Assembly: GCA_964509505.1 (NCBI GenBank)
Contig: CAZDYP010000046.1
Span: 1 to 30,086, forward strand
Reading direction: 5' to 3'
Length of the DNA: 30,086 nt
Origin: CAZDYP01 sp964509505
Lineage (GTDB): Bacteria > Chloroflexota > Anaerolineae > JACRMK01
In this document: in pieces, positions 1 to 7,727 of the stretch
How the letters are laid out: each line of letters opens with the position of its first letter
Position numbering within the stretch: position 1 is the first letter of the stretch
Made by a program: the position numbers and the translations under genes
The notes under the pieces: model-generated
Databases searched by the model: none
Told to the model about the DNA's origin: nothing
The model's input: the letters and a program-made list of their open reading frames with translations, nothing else

Positions 1-109
1 GAACCCGCTTCGCCAGAAAAACCTTTAGGGTCTGAATTTCAAAACACTCTCTTAGACAGTGGAGCTTTCCCCTCAAATGAATTTCACGACTTGATTCACG
101 ACGTTCACC

Positions 110-133
110 TGCCACTTGCCACTTGCCACTTGC
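110..133. repeat. heptamer tandem repeat downstream of hutH
   Basis: Three copies plus a remnant of the unit TGCCACT lie just beyond the hutH stop codon. Nothing else recognisable is seen in 1-139; no clear intrinsic terminator follows hutH. The period of 7 matches other spacer arrays in this window. Confidence 0.8.
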
Positions 134-139
134 TTTCTT

Positions 140-1708
140 TCAGACAGCGTGTTTCATCACTCGATTCACTACTGCCACCAGTTCACCGCTCGCCACTTTT
201 TGTCGCACGGCTTCGATGTGTGGATACATGAGGGTGTCGCGCTCGATGAACGGCACGCGCTCGCGGATGAGCGCATAAGCGGCGCGCGTGCCTCGTCCTA
301 GTTGTTTGTGCGCGCCGATGGTTTGCTTGCGGAAGTCAATGCCTTGCGCCGCCGACATCAGCTCGATGGCAAGGATGCGCTCCACATTGTCGAGAATCTG
401 CCGCAACTTCAGCGCCGCCGTGACGCCCATGCTCACGTGGTCTTCGACGTTGGCGGAAGTGGGAATCGTGTCCACACTGGCAGGATGCGACAACACTTTG
501 TTCTCGGTGGCGAGCGCGGCGGCGGTGTATTGCGCGACCATGAAGCCTGAGTTCAAGCCGCCGTGTGACGTGAGGAACGCGGGTAAGACATGCGTGTTCG
601 AAGCCTCATCGGTCAAGCGCATGATGCGTCGCTCGGAGATGTTGCCCAGCTCGCTCACAGCGAGACCGAGATAGTCCATCGCAATCGCCAACGGTTCGCC
701 GTGAAAATTGCCCCCCGATAGCACGGTAATGTTGTCCTGTTCATCGAAGAATAACAACGGATTGTCGGTGACAGAGTTGAGTTCAATCTCACACGCCCAA
801 CGCGCGTAAGCAATTGCGTCACGCGCTGCGCCATGCACCTGTGGAATGCAGCGCAAGGTGTAAGCATCTTGCACGTTGGTCGAGCTGTGCGCGCGTGTGA
901 ACTCGCTGTCCACGAGCAACGCGCGCAGATATGCGGCGCAATCGAGCTGTCGTGGAAAGGGGCGCAGCCGATGAATGCGCTCATCGAACGCGAGGTCGGT
1001 GCCATCCAATGCTTCGAGACTGAGGCAGCCCGCGATGTCGGCGGTTTGACTCACACGCTCCGCCTGCACCGTTTCGAGCACACCTAACGCGCACATGACC
1101 GCCGTGCCATTGGTCAGCGCGAGTCCTTCCTTCGCTGCGAGCGTGATGGGCGACAAACCTACGCGACGTAACGCTTCGATACTCGGCAAGCGTTCGCCAT
1201 GATACTCGGCTTCACCTTCGCCGACGAGCGTGAGGCTCATGTGAGCCAACGGCGCGAGATCGCCGCTCGCGCCCAGTGAACCTTTCTGTGGGATGATGGG
1301 ATGGATGCCCGCATTGAGCAGGTCGAGCAACAACTGCAGCGTGCTGAGGCGAATCCCCGAATGCCCACGCGCGAGCGTGTTCGCGCGAATCAACATGATG
1401 GCGCGCGTCGTCGCCGTATCAAATGGCTCGCCGACGCCGACGGCATGGCTCATCACGATATTGCGTTGTAACTGCTCGGCCTCGTCGCGCGCAATGACAC
1501 GATCTTTGAACGCGCCGAAACCCGTCGTGATGCCATACGCCACTGCGCCTTGCGCTAATAAACGCTGCACGCCATCAGCCGCGCGGTTCACCTTCGCTTT
1601 GGCTTCAGCGCTCAACTCGACGCGCGGGGCGGAAGGTCGCCCAGACGCGACAGCGACGACTTGCTCTATCGTTAAGCTGTTGCCATCCAACACAATCGTT
1701 TCTGTCAT
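140..1708 (-). CDS. hutH: histidine ammonia-lyase
   Basis: Deaminates L-histidine to trans-urocanate and ammonia, the first step of cytoplasmic histidine degradation. The 522-aa length is normal for the family. The Ala147-Ser148-Gly149 triad in GSLGASGDLAPLAHM forms the MIO electrophile. YGITTGFG (about residues 58-65) carries the catalytic Tyr, and GGNFHGEP, the SANVEDHVSMG segment and AAQGIDFR near the C-terminus are all present, so the active site looks intact. The start is the ATG at 1708; only a weak purine stretch precedes it. It is last in a minus-strand series after hutI, separated from it by a 255-bp palindrome-rich spacer. Urocanase (hutU), needed between HutH and HutI, is not in this window and may lie just beyond position 1. 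Confidence 0.96.
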   Translation of the reverse strand: MTETIVLDGNSLTIEQVVAVASGRPSAPRVELSAEAKAKVNRAADGVQRLLAQGAVAYGITTGFGAFKDRVIARDEAEQLQRNIVMSHAVGVGEPFDTATTRAIMLIRANTLARGHSGIRLSTLQLLLDLLNAGIHPIIPQKGSLGASGDLAPLAHMSLTLVGEGEAEYHGERLPSIEALRRVGLSPITLAAKEGLALTNGTAVMCALGVLETVQAERVSQTADIAGCLSLEALDGTDLAFDERIHRLRPFPRQLDCAAYLRALLVDSEFTRAHSSTNVQDAYTLRCIPQVHGAARDAIAYARWACEIELNSVTDNPLLFFDEQDNITVLSGGNFHGEPLAIAMDYLGLAVSELGNISERRIMRLTDEASNTHVLPAFLTSHGGLNSGFMVAQYTAAALATENKVLSHPASVDTIPTSANVEDHVSMGVTAALKLRQILDNVERILAIELMSAAQGIDFRKQTIGAHKQLGRGTRAAYALIRERVPFIERDTLMYPHIEAVRQKVASGELVAVVNRVMKHAV

Positions 1709-1745
1709 AGCACAAAAACTTCAACACAAAGACATGAAGAACGCG

Positions 1746-1959
1746 CGAAGAACACGATCCCCTTTAGGGGACAAAGTTCTTTCGGCTCTGCTAGCTTTGC
1801 TGTAGAACGCTCAAGGCGGATGGTCACATCCGCCGGCGGGCGCGGGATGCGTGACCAACGGGAGTCCCGCGCGAGCCATGCTACATTCAAGTCGGTAGAG
1901 CCGTTTGTTCTTTGTGACTTTGTGCTTTCTAAGTCCCCTTCAGGGGATTGTGCTCTTCG
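1746..1959. repeat. MITE-like nested palindromic element between hutI and hutH
   Basis: The hutI-hutH spacer is bounded by a 27-nt inverted repeat (1746-1772 and 1933-1959). Each arm is itself palindromic around CCCCTTTAGGGG or CCCCTTCAGGGG. Inside are a perfect 8-bp hairpin, GGCGGATG/CATCCGCC (1815-1822 and 1827-1834), and a second 8-bp stem, GCGCGGGA/TCCCGCGC (1840-1847 and 1865-1872). No ORF is supported in the interval. It may be a non-autonomous mobile element or a processing/termination structure. Words such as CACAAAGAC and CTTTGTG at its edges recur in other spacers (15875-15956 and 24110-24145). Confidence 0.6.
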
Positions 1960-1963
1960 TACT

Positions 1964-3238
1964 TCAAACCATCTGCCCTCTCTTAATCACCTGCTCGACC
2001 AGATTGACGCCGAACTGATACGCGAGCTGGCGATAGTCGGGCGCGTTCACGATGAGGATGTCTGCTTGCTTGCCCACTTCGAGTGAGCCAACACGCTCGC
2101 CGAGTCCGATGGCATGGGCAGCGTTGATTGTGCAGGCGTTCAGCGCTTCGGCTGGCAACAAGCGTTGATAGCGGCACGCAATCGCCATCACCAACGGCAC
2201 CGAGGGGCACGGCGCAGAGCCGGGGTTGATATCGGTTGTCAACGCCAGCGATGCGCCCGCATCTATCAATCCGCGCGCGTTGGCGAAGTGCGTGCTACCC
2301 AAATTGAAATTCACCGTGGGAATGACGACGCCGACAGCATTAGATTGCGCCAGTCGCGCCATGTCCACAACGCTCGTCACATCGAGATGATCAACAGAGG
2401 TGGCGCCGCACTCCAAAGCCATTGGCACACCGCCGAGCGAGTTGAACTCGTCCACGTGCGCCTTGATGCCCATGCCCAATGCCTGCGCCGCTGTCAGGAC
2501 ACGACGCGACTGTACGACATCGAATGCGTTTTGTTCGCAGAAGACATCGCAAAACAATGGTGTATGATGAGCAAAATGCGAAGCGCGGTACCACTCCATC
2601 ACGCGCGGCAACATCTCGCGCACGATGAGCTCAACGTAATCGTCCGCACGATCTTTGTATTCAGGCGGGATGGCATGGGCGCCCAAGAACGTCGGCGCAA
2701 GGTCCATCGGCTGCGTTTGATCGAGCTCCGCAATGGCGCGCAACATCTTCAATTCAGTTTCGACATTGAGACCATAGCCCGTCTTCGCTTCGGCGGTCGT
2801 CGTGCCGAGTCGCAACATCGCATCAAGTCGCACGCGCGTCTCATTGACGAGTTGTTCCAGCGACGCGGCGCGAGTGGCGCGGGTCGTGTGGGCGATGCCG
2901 CCGCCCGCAGCCATGATCTCCAAATACGTCGCGCCCTTGATGCGTAGTTCAAACTCATTCACGCGGTCGCCTGCATAGACGACATGGGTGTGCGGATCAA
3001 CAAAGCCGGGGCAGATGACTTTGCCGCTCACATCTATCGTAAGCGCCGCCGTGTAGCGCTCGCGCAATTCAGACGATGCGCCGACGGCGATGATCTCGCC
3101 ATCGGCGACAGCCAGCGCGCCATCCACGATGAGACCGACATCGCGCAGCGCATTGCCGCGCTTAGGAGCGTGCGGGCTGGCGCACGTCACAAGTTGGGCG
3201 GCGCTGTGGAGCAGCAGATCAATTTGCATGGAATTCAT
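1964..3238 (-). CDS. hutI: imidazolonepropionase
   Basis: Hydrolyses 4-imidazolone-5-propanoate to N-formimino-L-glutamate, the third step of histidine degradation. It is an amidohydrolase-fold metalloenzyme. From the chosen start the protein has 424 aa. The metal-binding DPHTH lies at about residues 81-85, followed by FLGAHAIPPEYK, KAHVDEFNSLGG and TDINPGSAPCPS, all standard for HutI. The frame stays open up to 3337, but I chose the ATG at 3238 because AAGGG lies 8 nt upstream and the family N-terminus fits; the extra 33 residues look like spacer. It lies 102 bp after the lyase gene on the same strand and precedes hutH. Product confidence is high; the start is slightly less certain. Confidence 0.95.
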   Translation of the reverse strand: MNSMQIDLLLHSAAQLVTCASPHAPKRGNALRDVGLIVDGALAVADGEIIAVGASSELRERYTAALTIDVSGKVICPGFVDPHTHVVYAGDRVNEFELRIKGATYLEIMAAGGGIAHTTRATRAASLEQLVNETRVRLDAMLRLGTTTAEAKTGYGLNVETELKMLRAIAELDQTQPMDLAPTFLGAHAIPPEYKDRADDYVELIVREMLPRVMEWYRASHFAHHTPLFCDVFCEQNAFDVVQSRRVLTAAQALGMGIKAHVDEFNSLGGVPMALECGATSVDHLDVTSVVDMARLAQSNAVGVVIPTVNFNLGSTHFANARGLIDAGASLALTTDINPGSAPCPSVPLVMAIACRYQRLLPAEALNACTINAAHAIGLGERVGSLEVGKQADILIVNAPDYRQLAYQFGVNLVEQVIKRGQMV

Positions 3239-3340
3239 GTTGGACGCCCTTGTGTTTGTCGCCTCCCACGCTGAACCTATCCACGATGATCCGTCGAAAT
3301 GTTTCGGGCGTCGGGTTGACATGCGCCACAAAGTCATTCG

Positions 3341-4822
3341 TCATTGCGCGCCAGATTCATGGGCTAATCGTCGCGCGCGCGCGATCAATTTTGTCTCAAC
3401 GTCGTCAAGCCGCTTCGTCGTTTCCGCTATCCACGCTCGCTGCCTTTCAACGTCGGCGCGGCATTCGGCAATCATCTCATGCACACGCGCAGGCGCAGCG
3501 CCGCCGATGCCTGTGCGTGTATTCACAATAGCGATAGGGTCGAGCGCTGCTGCTAAGGTTTCTGTGGAGAGTTGCAGGGAACGACCAATCAGTGAGTTAG
3601 CCAGCTCATCGAGCATGTCAGGGGTGATGTCGCGCGCGGTCTTGCCTTGTTGCAACAGCTCGCGCACGAGGCTGCCCACCATGCGGTGCGCGGTGCGCTG
3701 ATCGAGGTTGCAGGCTTGCATAAGCGTCTCCGCCAAATCCGTTGCTTGGGTGAAGCCCGCCTCAACCCAACGCGCCATCGCCGCGGGTTTCACAAGCAAC
3801 GAGCTGCACACGCCCGCCATCAATACGGCGCTACGCTTGGTCAGTTCCAATGCGCGCGGCACCAGACCATGCGCATAGATCCGATTGTCAATCTGCGCGC
3901 TGGGCGTCTGCGCGATGGCAATTGCTTCCGTGAGGCGACCTAATAGCGACGCTGCTGCGCCGCGCACAAATGTCAACGCATAAGGATTTTTCTTTTGCGG
4001 CATGATGATGCTGGCGCGCGCGTACGCATCAGCCAGCTCGATGAAGCCAAACTCGGTCGTGTTGAAAATCTGCAAATCCTCCGCGAGTTTGTCGAGATGC
4101 AACATGAGCGTCGCCGCCGCGCTCACCGTCTGCAATGGTGCGTCCACTTGCCACAGCGCATCGCGTGTGTGGGTAATCACGCCGTCAAAGCCAAGCAGCT
4201 CCGCCATGCGTTCACGTTGCAATGGCAAGCGCGAGCCATTCGTGGAGCCGATGCCTGCGGGCGATTGGTTGATGAGCATGAACGCTTCGCGCAAGCGCGC
4301 GAAGTCACGGCGCAACGGGTAAACAAATGTGAGGAGATAATGCGCGAAGGTCGTCGGGTGCGCTTGTTGTAGATAGGTGTAGTCGGGCATCACCGTCTCA
4401 ACATGCTGTATGGCGAGGTTGAGCAGCGCCTGTTGCGCCTCACCCAACACGCGTAGCAAGGCAAGTAAGTCGCGTCGCACGCGCAGACGAAATGCGACCG
4501 TAGTCGCTTCGCGTCGCGCGCGTCCCGTCGCCAGATAGCCCGCAACAGCCGGCGCATGGGCGCGTAGCCAATGCTCGCGGTTCATGAATGCGTCGCCGTG
4601 GTGGGGGGCATAGACGAATTGCGCGTCTTGGTCTAACGTCAACAATGCAGACAACAACGTGTGGGCAACGGCGCGTGGCAGCACATGTTGTTCAGTGATG
4701 TGAATGATATGCGCGACATCCGCGAGCGTGAGGTCGTGATGCAAGATCGGCGCGTCTTGTGTCTCAAGCCAATAGGCCGAGTCAATCAACGGTTGCGCGG
4801 GGTGTTCGTCAAAACGAGACAT
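3341..4822 (-). CDS. argininosuccinate-lyase-like aspartase/fumarase superfamily enzyme
   Basis: A 493-aa beta-eliminating lyase with the ArgH-like fold. The superfamily signature is present as SIIMPQKKNP (residues 271-280), keeping the catalytic Ser, Lys and Asn but with the preceding Gly changed to Ala and the second Ser to Ile. The ArgH GRSRNDQ region reads GRARREA (about 100-106). The ArgH YTHLQ motif, which carries the catalytic His, reads YTYLQ (148-152). These changes argue against ordinary argininosuccinate lyase. It starts only 24 bp after the comA stop. In Xanthobacter, XcbC1, another member of this superfamily, removes phosphate from the ComA product phosphosulfolactate to give sulfoacrylate, so a similar role is attractive but inferred. 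A paralogous argininosuccinate lyase remains possible. Confidence 0.8.
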   Translation of the reverse strand: MSRFDEHPAQPLIDSAYWLETQDAPILHHDLTLADVAHIIHITEQHVLPRAVAHTLLSALLTLDQDAQFVYAPHHGDAFMNREHWLRAHAPAVAGYLATGRARREATTVAFRLRVRRDLLALLRVLGEAQQALLNLAIQHVETVMPDYTYLQQAHPTTFAHYLLTFVYPLRRDFARLREAFMLINQSPAGIGSTNGSRLPLQRERMAELLGFDGVITHTRDALWQVDAPLQTVSAAATLMLHLDKLAEDLQIFNTTEFGFIELADAYARASIIMPQKKNPYALTFVRGAAASLLGRLTEAIAIAQTPSAQIDNRIYAHGLVPRALELTKRSAVLMAGVCSSLLVKPAAMARWVEAGFTQATDLAETLMQACNLDQRTAHRMVGSLVRELLQQGKTARDITPDMLDELANSLIGRSLQLSTETLAAALDPIAIVNTRTGIGGAAPARVHEMIAECRADVERQRAWIAETTKRLDDVETKLIARARRLAHESGAQ

Positions 4823-4846
4823 AATTCAATCTTTAATTTTCAGCCC

Positions 4847-5722
4847 TTAATCACCCCGCGAATTTTGCGCCACCGCGAGCAAGCGCGCCCATGGATCGTG
4901 TGCGGTTGTTAGCGGCTCGTGTTCATGGTCGGCAACGACCCTACGCAACGTCTCGAAACGCAAGCCGCAGCGCAACGCTTCCAATGCGAGCGCGTCTGTC
5001 GGCTGGATGTTGCCGAGGTTGACGTTCGCGCCGAAGCGGTTGATGAGGTAGGCTTGTTGTGAATTGAGCGGCGCTTCCCACACAATTTTCTCTAAATCGT
5101 CAATGCCGCTCACCAACTCATTCAACTCAACTTGATCCACTGCGCCCGTCGCATCATAGATACCAACGCCATGCCCAGCCTCCCGCGCTTCGATGGTGAC
5201 GTAATTCACGCCAAGCGACAAGTCCGCCGCAATGAGCGCCTGCATCAACTCCACCGAGAGCTGATGGCGCGGGTCTTTTTTGCCGACCTCGCTGATGACC
5301 TTGAAGCCCATGTCAAGGGCACGCTTGATGACATCGGCGCGTTGCTCAGGCGACATCTTGATTGTGCCATCGGAGACCTCGATCATCGTGAAGCCCAGCG
5401 AATTGGCGCGTCGCAAAAATTGAGGGAGGACGTTATGCACGATGGCCGCTTCCAACAACGTGCCGCCAGGATAGCTGTCAATGCGATGCGCGTGAATCAT
5501 TTCGATTTTGATACGGATGGTGCGCTCGTCGAGCGCGACCGATGTGCCGAACGCAAACTTGATTTGGTCAATGGCATCGCTCGCCGTTTCCAACAAATCT
5601 GTCAAGCTGCTCGCGCCGAGATTCTTGTCAATCACCATCGTCATGCCAATAGCGCGTGGTTTGTGGAGGCGATTGGTGAACTGATTGGGGAAAACCAAGT
5701 CCCACGCTTTGGTGGCTGCCAT
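4847..5722 (-). CDS. comA: phosphosulfolactate synthase, ComA family
   Basis: Family members add sulfite to phosphoenolpyruvate to form (R)-phosphosulfolactate, the entry step to coenzyme M in methanogens and in some bacteria (XcbB1). The 291-aa TIM-barrel protein shows family segments in order: IDKNLG (31-36), KFAFGTS (55-61), YPGGTL (84-89), IEVSDGT (114-120) and ISEVGKKDP (143-151). These are close matches to the archaeal enzyme. The start at 5722 has AAGGCAGG ending 7 nt upstream. It is 19 bp after the 316-aa gene and 24 bp before the lyase, so these three genes are probably one transcript. Bacterial homologues also occur in sulfolactate-making pathways, so the final product is not fixed by this gene alone. 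Confidence 0.9.
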   Translation of the reverse strand: MAATKAWDLVFPNQFTNRLHKPRAIGMTMVIDKNLGASSLTDLLETASDAIDQIKFAFGTSVALDERTIRIKIEMIHAHRIDSYPGGTLLEAAIVHNVLPQFLRRANSLGFTMIEVSDGTIKMSPEQRADVIKRALDMGFKVISEVGKKDPRHQLSVELMQALIAADLSLGVNYVTIEAREAGHGVGIYDATGAVDQVELNELVSGIDDLEKIVWEAPLNSQQAYLINRFGANVNLGNIQPTDALALEALRCGLRFETLRRVVADHEHEPLTTAHDPWARLLAVAQNSRGD

Positions 5723-5741
5723 AGTCAGACCTGCCTTTTGA

Positions 5742-6692
5742 TCACACTTTCAAACCTGCCATGTCGCGCGCCTCTGTCTGGAGGGCGTCTGCTTGTGACA
5801 CCAGATATTTCAACGCCGCTTCGACGTGCCGCAGATTTCCGCCCCACGGCACGATGGCGATGGCGCCGTCTAGCTCGTTGTCAAACTCGAACAAGCAGCA
5901 TTTCGTCAGAATCAACGAACTTTCTTCTGTTGGGGCAAGAGTTGAACTCCTGCCCCCAGGCGTGTTGCGTAGCTGTGTGCGTGGGCAGAAGTCCACTTGC
6001 GTCTTGGGCTCCGTGTGATAGAAGTTGTGGTGCATTTGCATACAGCGCTCGCAGCCGATCATCGTCCAATCGCGCTGTGACGGGCGCGTGTCAAGAAACA
6101 AAATCGGCGCGCCCACCTCAATGCCCGATGCCTGACAGGGAAACAGATACTCCGTTGCAGGGTTGGCGCGCGCCAATGCAATCAAATCAATCGGCTCGTA
6201 ACGCAGCTCAATGGGCGGCAAGTCTTCTGCCATCGTCAACACTTGGTTCACCATCGTCCACAACTTTGCAGGTTCGGGCGGAATGACATCCACGACGCGA
6301 ATCACGATGGGGTCAGGATGATGGATGAAATTCACATGCTCATACTTGCCATGCACGATGAGCGTCTCGTCACACTGCACCCTCAACGCCTTCGCCTTCG
6401 CGCCCAACTGTGATGGATTGCCCACGTCCACCGTCGTATCGTCCACCCAATGACAGCGTGAGGGCGACGCGAACAACTCGATGGCGGTGATGGGGCTAAA
6501 CAAATCTTCGGGACGCGCTTTCGTGATGCGCGCGACCGCGCACTCGCCATCGCCGCGCAAAACAATGAACTCGGTGCGACGATAGGCATCGCGTCCTAAC
6601 AAATTTTCGCGCAAAGCGGCTTCGGTCAAGGGAAAGTCCACCTGGTTGCGGACGGCGACTTGGCGGTAGGGCAAAGGCACGAAGTTCTTCAT
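5742..6692 (-). CDS. uncharacterised Cys/His-rich protein linked to comA
   Basis: A 316-aa soluble protein that I cannot assign to a characterised family. No signal peptide or membrane segment is visible. Notable residues are H115 and H119 in VHGKYEHVNFIHH, then C186, a C214-x2-C217 pair followed by H221, H222 and H226, C236 in DFCPR, and C265-C266 in TKCCLFE. The clustering suggests a metal or redox site but does not prove one. The ATG at 6692 was chosen because GGAG lies 8 nt upstream; the frame is open to 6773, but the extra part covers repeat-like spacer. A 25-nt palindrome is read in frame at residues about 246-254. It sits 19 bp before comA and is probably its operon partner. Confidence 0.75.
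   Translation of the reverse strand: MKNFVPLPYRQVAVRNQVDFPLTEAALRENLLGRDAYRRTEFIVLRGDGECAVARITKARPEDLFSPITAIELFASPSRCHWVDDTTVDVGNPSQLGAKAKALRVQCDETLIVHGKYEHVNFIHHPDPIVIRVVDVIPPEPAKLWTMVNQVLTMAEDLPPIELRYEPIDLIALARANPATEYLFPCQASGIEVGAPILFLDTRPSQRDWTMIGCERCMQMHHNFYHTEPKTQVDFCPRTQLRNTPGGRSSTLAPTEESSLILTKCCLFEFDNELDGAIAIVPWGGNLRHVEAALKYLVSQADALQTEARDMAGLKV
5932..5956. repeat. palindromic element inside the 316-aa protein gene
   Basis: The arms GGGGCA/TGCCCC (5932-5937, 5951-5956) and GAGTT/AACTC (5939-5943, 5945-5949) form an almost perfect hairpin. It is read in frame between Cys236 and Cys265. The same GAGTTGAACTC core occurs in a spacer at 9291-9301. Confidence 0.7.
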
Positions 6693-6721
6693 TAGTTTTG
6701 CTCCAATCAGACGTAAAGGGA

Positions 6722-6746
6722 TGACAAGGTGACAAGGTGACATGGT
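6722..6746. repeat. octamer repeat upstream of the 316-aa gene
   Basis: The 101-bp spacer 6693-6793 carries about three copies of GACAAGGT, the last altered to GACATGGT. No convincing promoter could be fixed on the minus strand within it. Confidence 0.6.
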
Positions 6747-6793
6747 GCCACGGCGATATGATAGACCAACCATGCCATTATCTCAGCGCGTCA

Positions 6794-7123
6794 TCAGTTC
6801 AAGTTCACCTGTGAATCATCCGCTTCATCCGCAAGCGACTCTTGCTCGGCGCGAATTTCTGCGACGGCTTTCTGCACATTCGTGGCCATGTCGCCAATGT
6901 CCATCTTGGCGATTTTCGCGGTCTCGGCGACGCGCTTCAGCTCGGCGTCGCTCGCGCCGTCCACAACCGCCTTCGCGTAAAAATGTTGCGCCGCACCCTC
7001 ATTGCCCATCAACGAGAAAGCGAGCATCGCCAACATGTCTTTGTACTTGGGTGCGACATCGGGCGCGTTCTGAAACATCTTTTCAGCCCATTCGTAGGGC
7101 TTGTGTGATGGTTCGTTGCTCAT
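6794..7123 (-). CDS. small AhpD/CMD-like protein without cysteines
   Basis: This 109-aa protein has a helical segment (residues about 27-75, KYKDMLAMLAF...AELKRVAETAKIAKM) that resembles the carboxymuconolactone decarboxylase/AhpD fold. It has no cysteine at all, so AhpD-type disulfide chemistry is not possible. The C-terminal tail is acidic. The start at 7123 is supported by GAGGT with a 6-nt spacing. It is third in a row of AhpD-fold-like genes on the minus strand, after 7728-8159 and 7198-7641, which suggests duplication followed by loss of the catalytic site. A structural or binding role is a guess; the fold assignment is moderate. Confidence 0.6.
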   Translation of the reverse strand: MSNEPSHKPYEWAEKMFQNAPDVAPKYKDMLAMLAFSLMGNEGAAQHFYAKAVVDGASDAELKRVAETAKIAKMDIGDMATNVQKAVAEIRAEQESLADEADDSQVNLN

Positions 7124-7143
7124 CTAATACCTCGGTATCAGTA

Positions 7144-7206
7144 AACAGTAGCCAGTAATCAGTAGTCAGATTGATGCATCTGGTTACTGACTACTGATTA
7201 CTGTTC
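7144..7206. repeat. heptamer-based perfect inverted repeat
   Basis: A perfect 17-bp inverted repeat (7153-7169 and 7187-7203) has a 17-nt loop. Each arm is built from degenerate 7-mers (AACAGTA, GCCAGTA, ATCAGTA; GGTTACT, GACTACT, GATTACT). It overlaps the stop codon of the upstream AhpD-like gene and could act as a processing or termination hairpin. Confidence 0.8.
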
Positions 7207-7641
7207 GCTCCCCGCGTGCGTATGTCGCGCTTTCACTTGTTTATAGCTGCGGAGCGCGACGGCGAGCGTGCTGGATTCCGCGATGTGCGCGGCGATCAAA
7301 ATCGTGTCGAAAATTTCGGGCCACGTCGCGCCGTTGGAGATAGCGCTCTCGATATGCGCCTTCAAACAATGGTCGCACATCAGCGCTGTAGCCGATGCGA
7401 CGGCGACTAGCTCGTGTGTCTTGGGGTCAAGCGCGCGCGGCGCTCCGAGCAAGCGGTCGCCGTCGAGCGCGTAGCGCACGAAGGCGTCGGGTTTTTCTGC
7501 GGCAAGCGTCCGCATCAAGAACCCTGTGCCGCCATAATGCTCTTTGAAAAAATCCATGATCGCGGCTGTCGTTTCGGCTGGATTTTCGCGGAGCAATGCG
7601 CGCAGCTGCTCCAAACGCTCTGTCCCATTCATGGTGTTCAT
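7198..7641 (-). CDS. AhpD/carboxymuconolactone decarboxylase family protein
   Basis: A 147-aa protein with the CMD/AhpD core. LDPKTHELVAVASATALMCDHCLKAHIESAISNGAT contains the redox-type C89-x2-C92 pair and the following H96, which in AhpD proteins perform peroxidase/disulfide relay chemistry. The following segment, WPEIFDTILIAAHIAESSTLAVALRSYK, matches the last helix pair of the family. The start at 7641 has only a weak ribosome-binding site; an in-frame ATG lies 9 nt further in. It stands between two other AhpD-fold-like genes downstream of the cbb3 oxidase cluster. A role in oxidative or thiol stress fits the family and context, but its partner is unknown. Confidence 0.82.
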   Translation of the reverse strand: MNTMNGTERLEQLRALLRENPAETTAAIMDFFKEHYGGTGFLMRTLAAEKPDAFVRYALDGDRLLGAPRALDPKTHELVAVASATALMCDHCLKAHIESAISNGATWPEIFDTILIAAHIAESSTLAVALRSYKQVKARHTHAGSEQ

Positions 7642-7727
7642 TCTATCAGCCTGTTTTCATCCCAGCCAAAGAGGATGAGGCAAGCCGCACGGCCTGCCTC
7701 ATCACACGGCTGATCTGCGCGCACCGC

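Noticed and set aside
2114..2947. 277-codon plus-strand frame opposite hutI
   Set aside because: A shadow of hutI with Arg/His-rich low-complexity composition and no family likeness.
3239..3337. Longer HutI N-terminus starting at 3337
   Set aside because: The extra 33 residues are unlike the family, and a good ribosome-binding site precedes the ATG at 3238.
3341..4822. Ordinary argH of arginine biosynthesis
   Set aside because: Catalytic His and signature changes, together with the comA neighbourhood, argue against it, although it is not fully excluded.
5132..6286. Long plus-strand frame opposite comA and the 316-aa gene (384 codons)
   Set aside because: The minus-strand proteins have clear family motifs or ribosome-binding sites; the plus frame shows none and is a shadow of high GC codon use.
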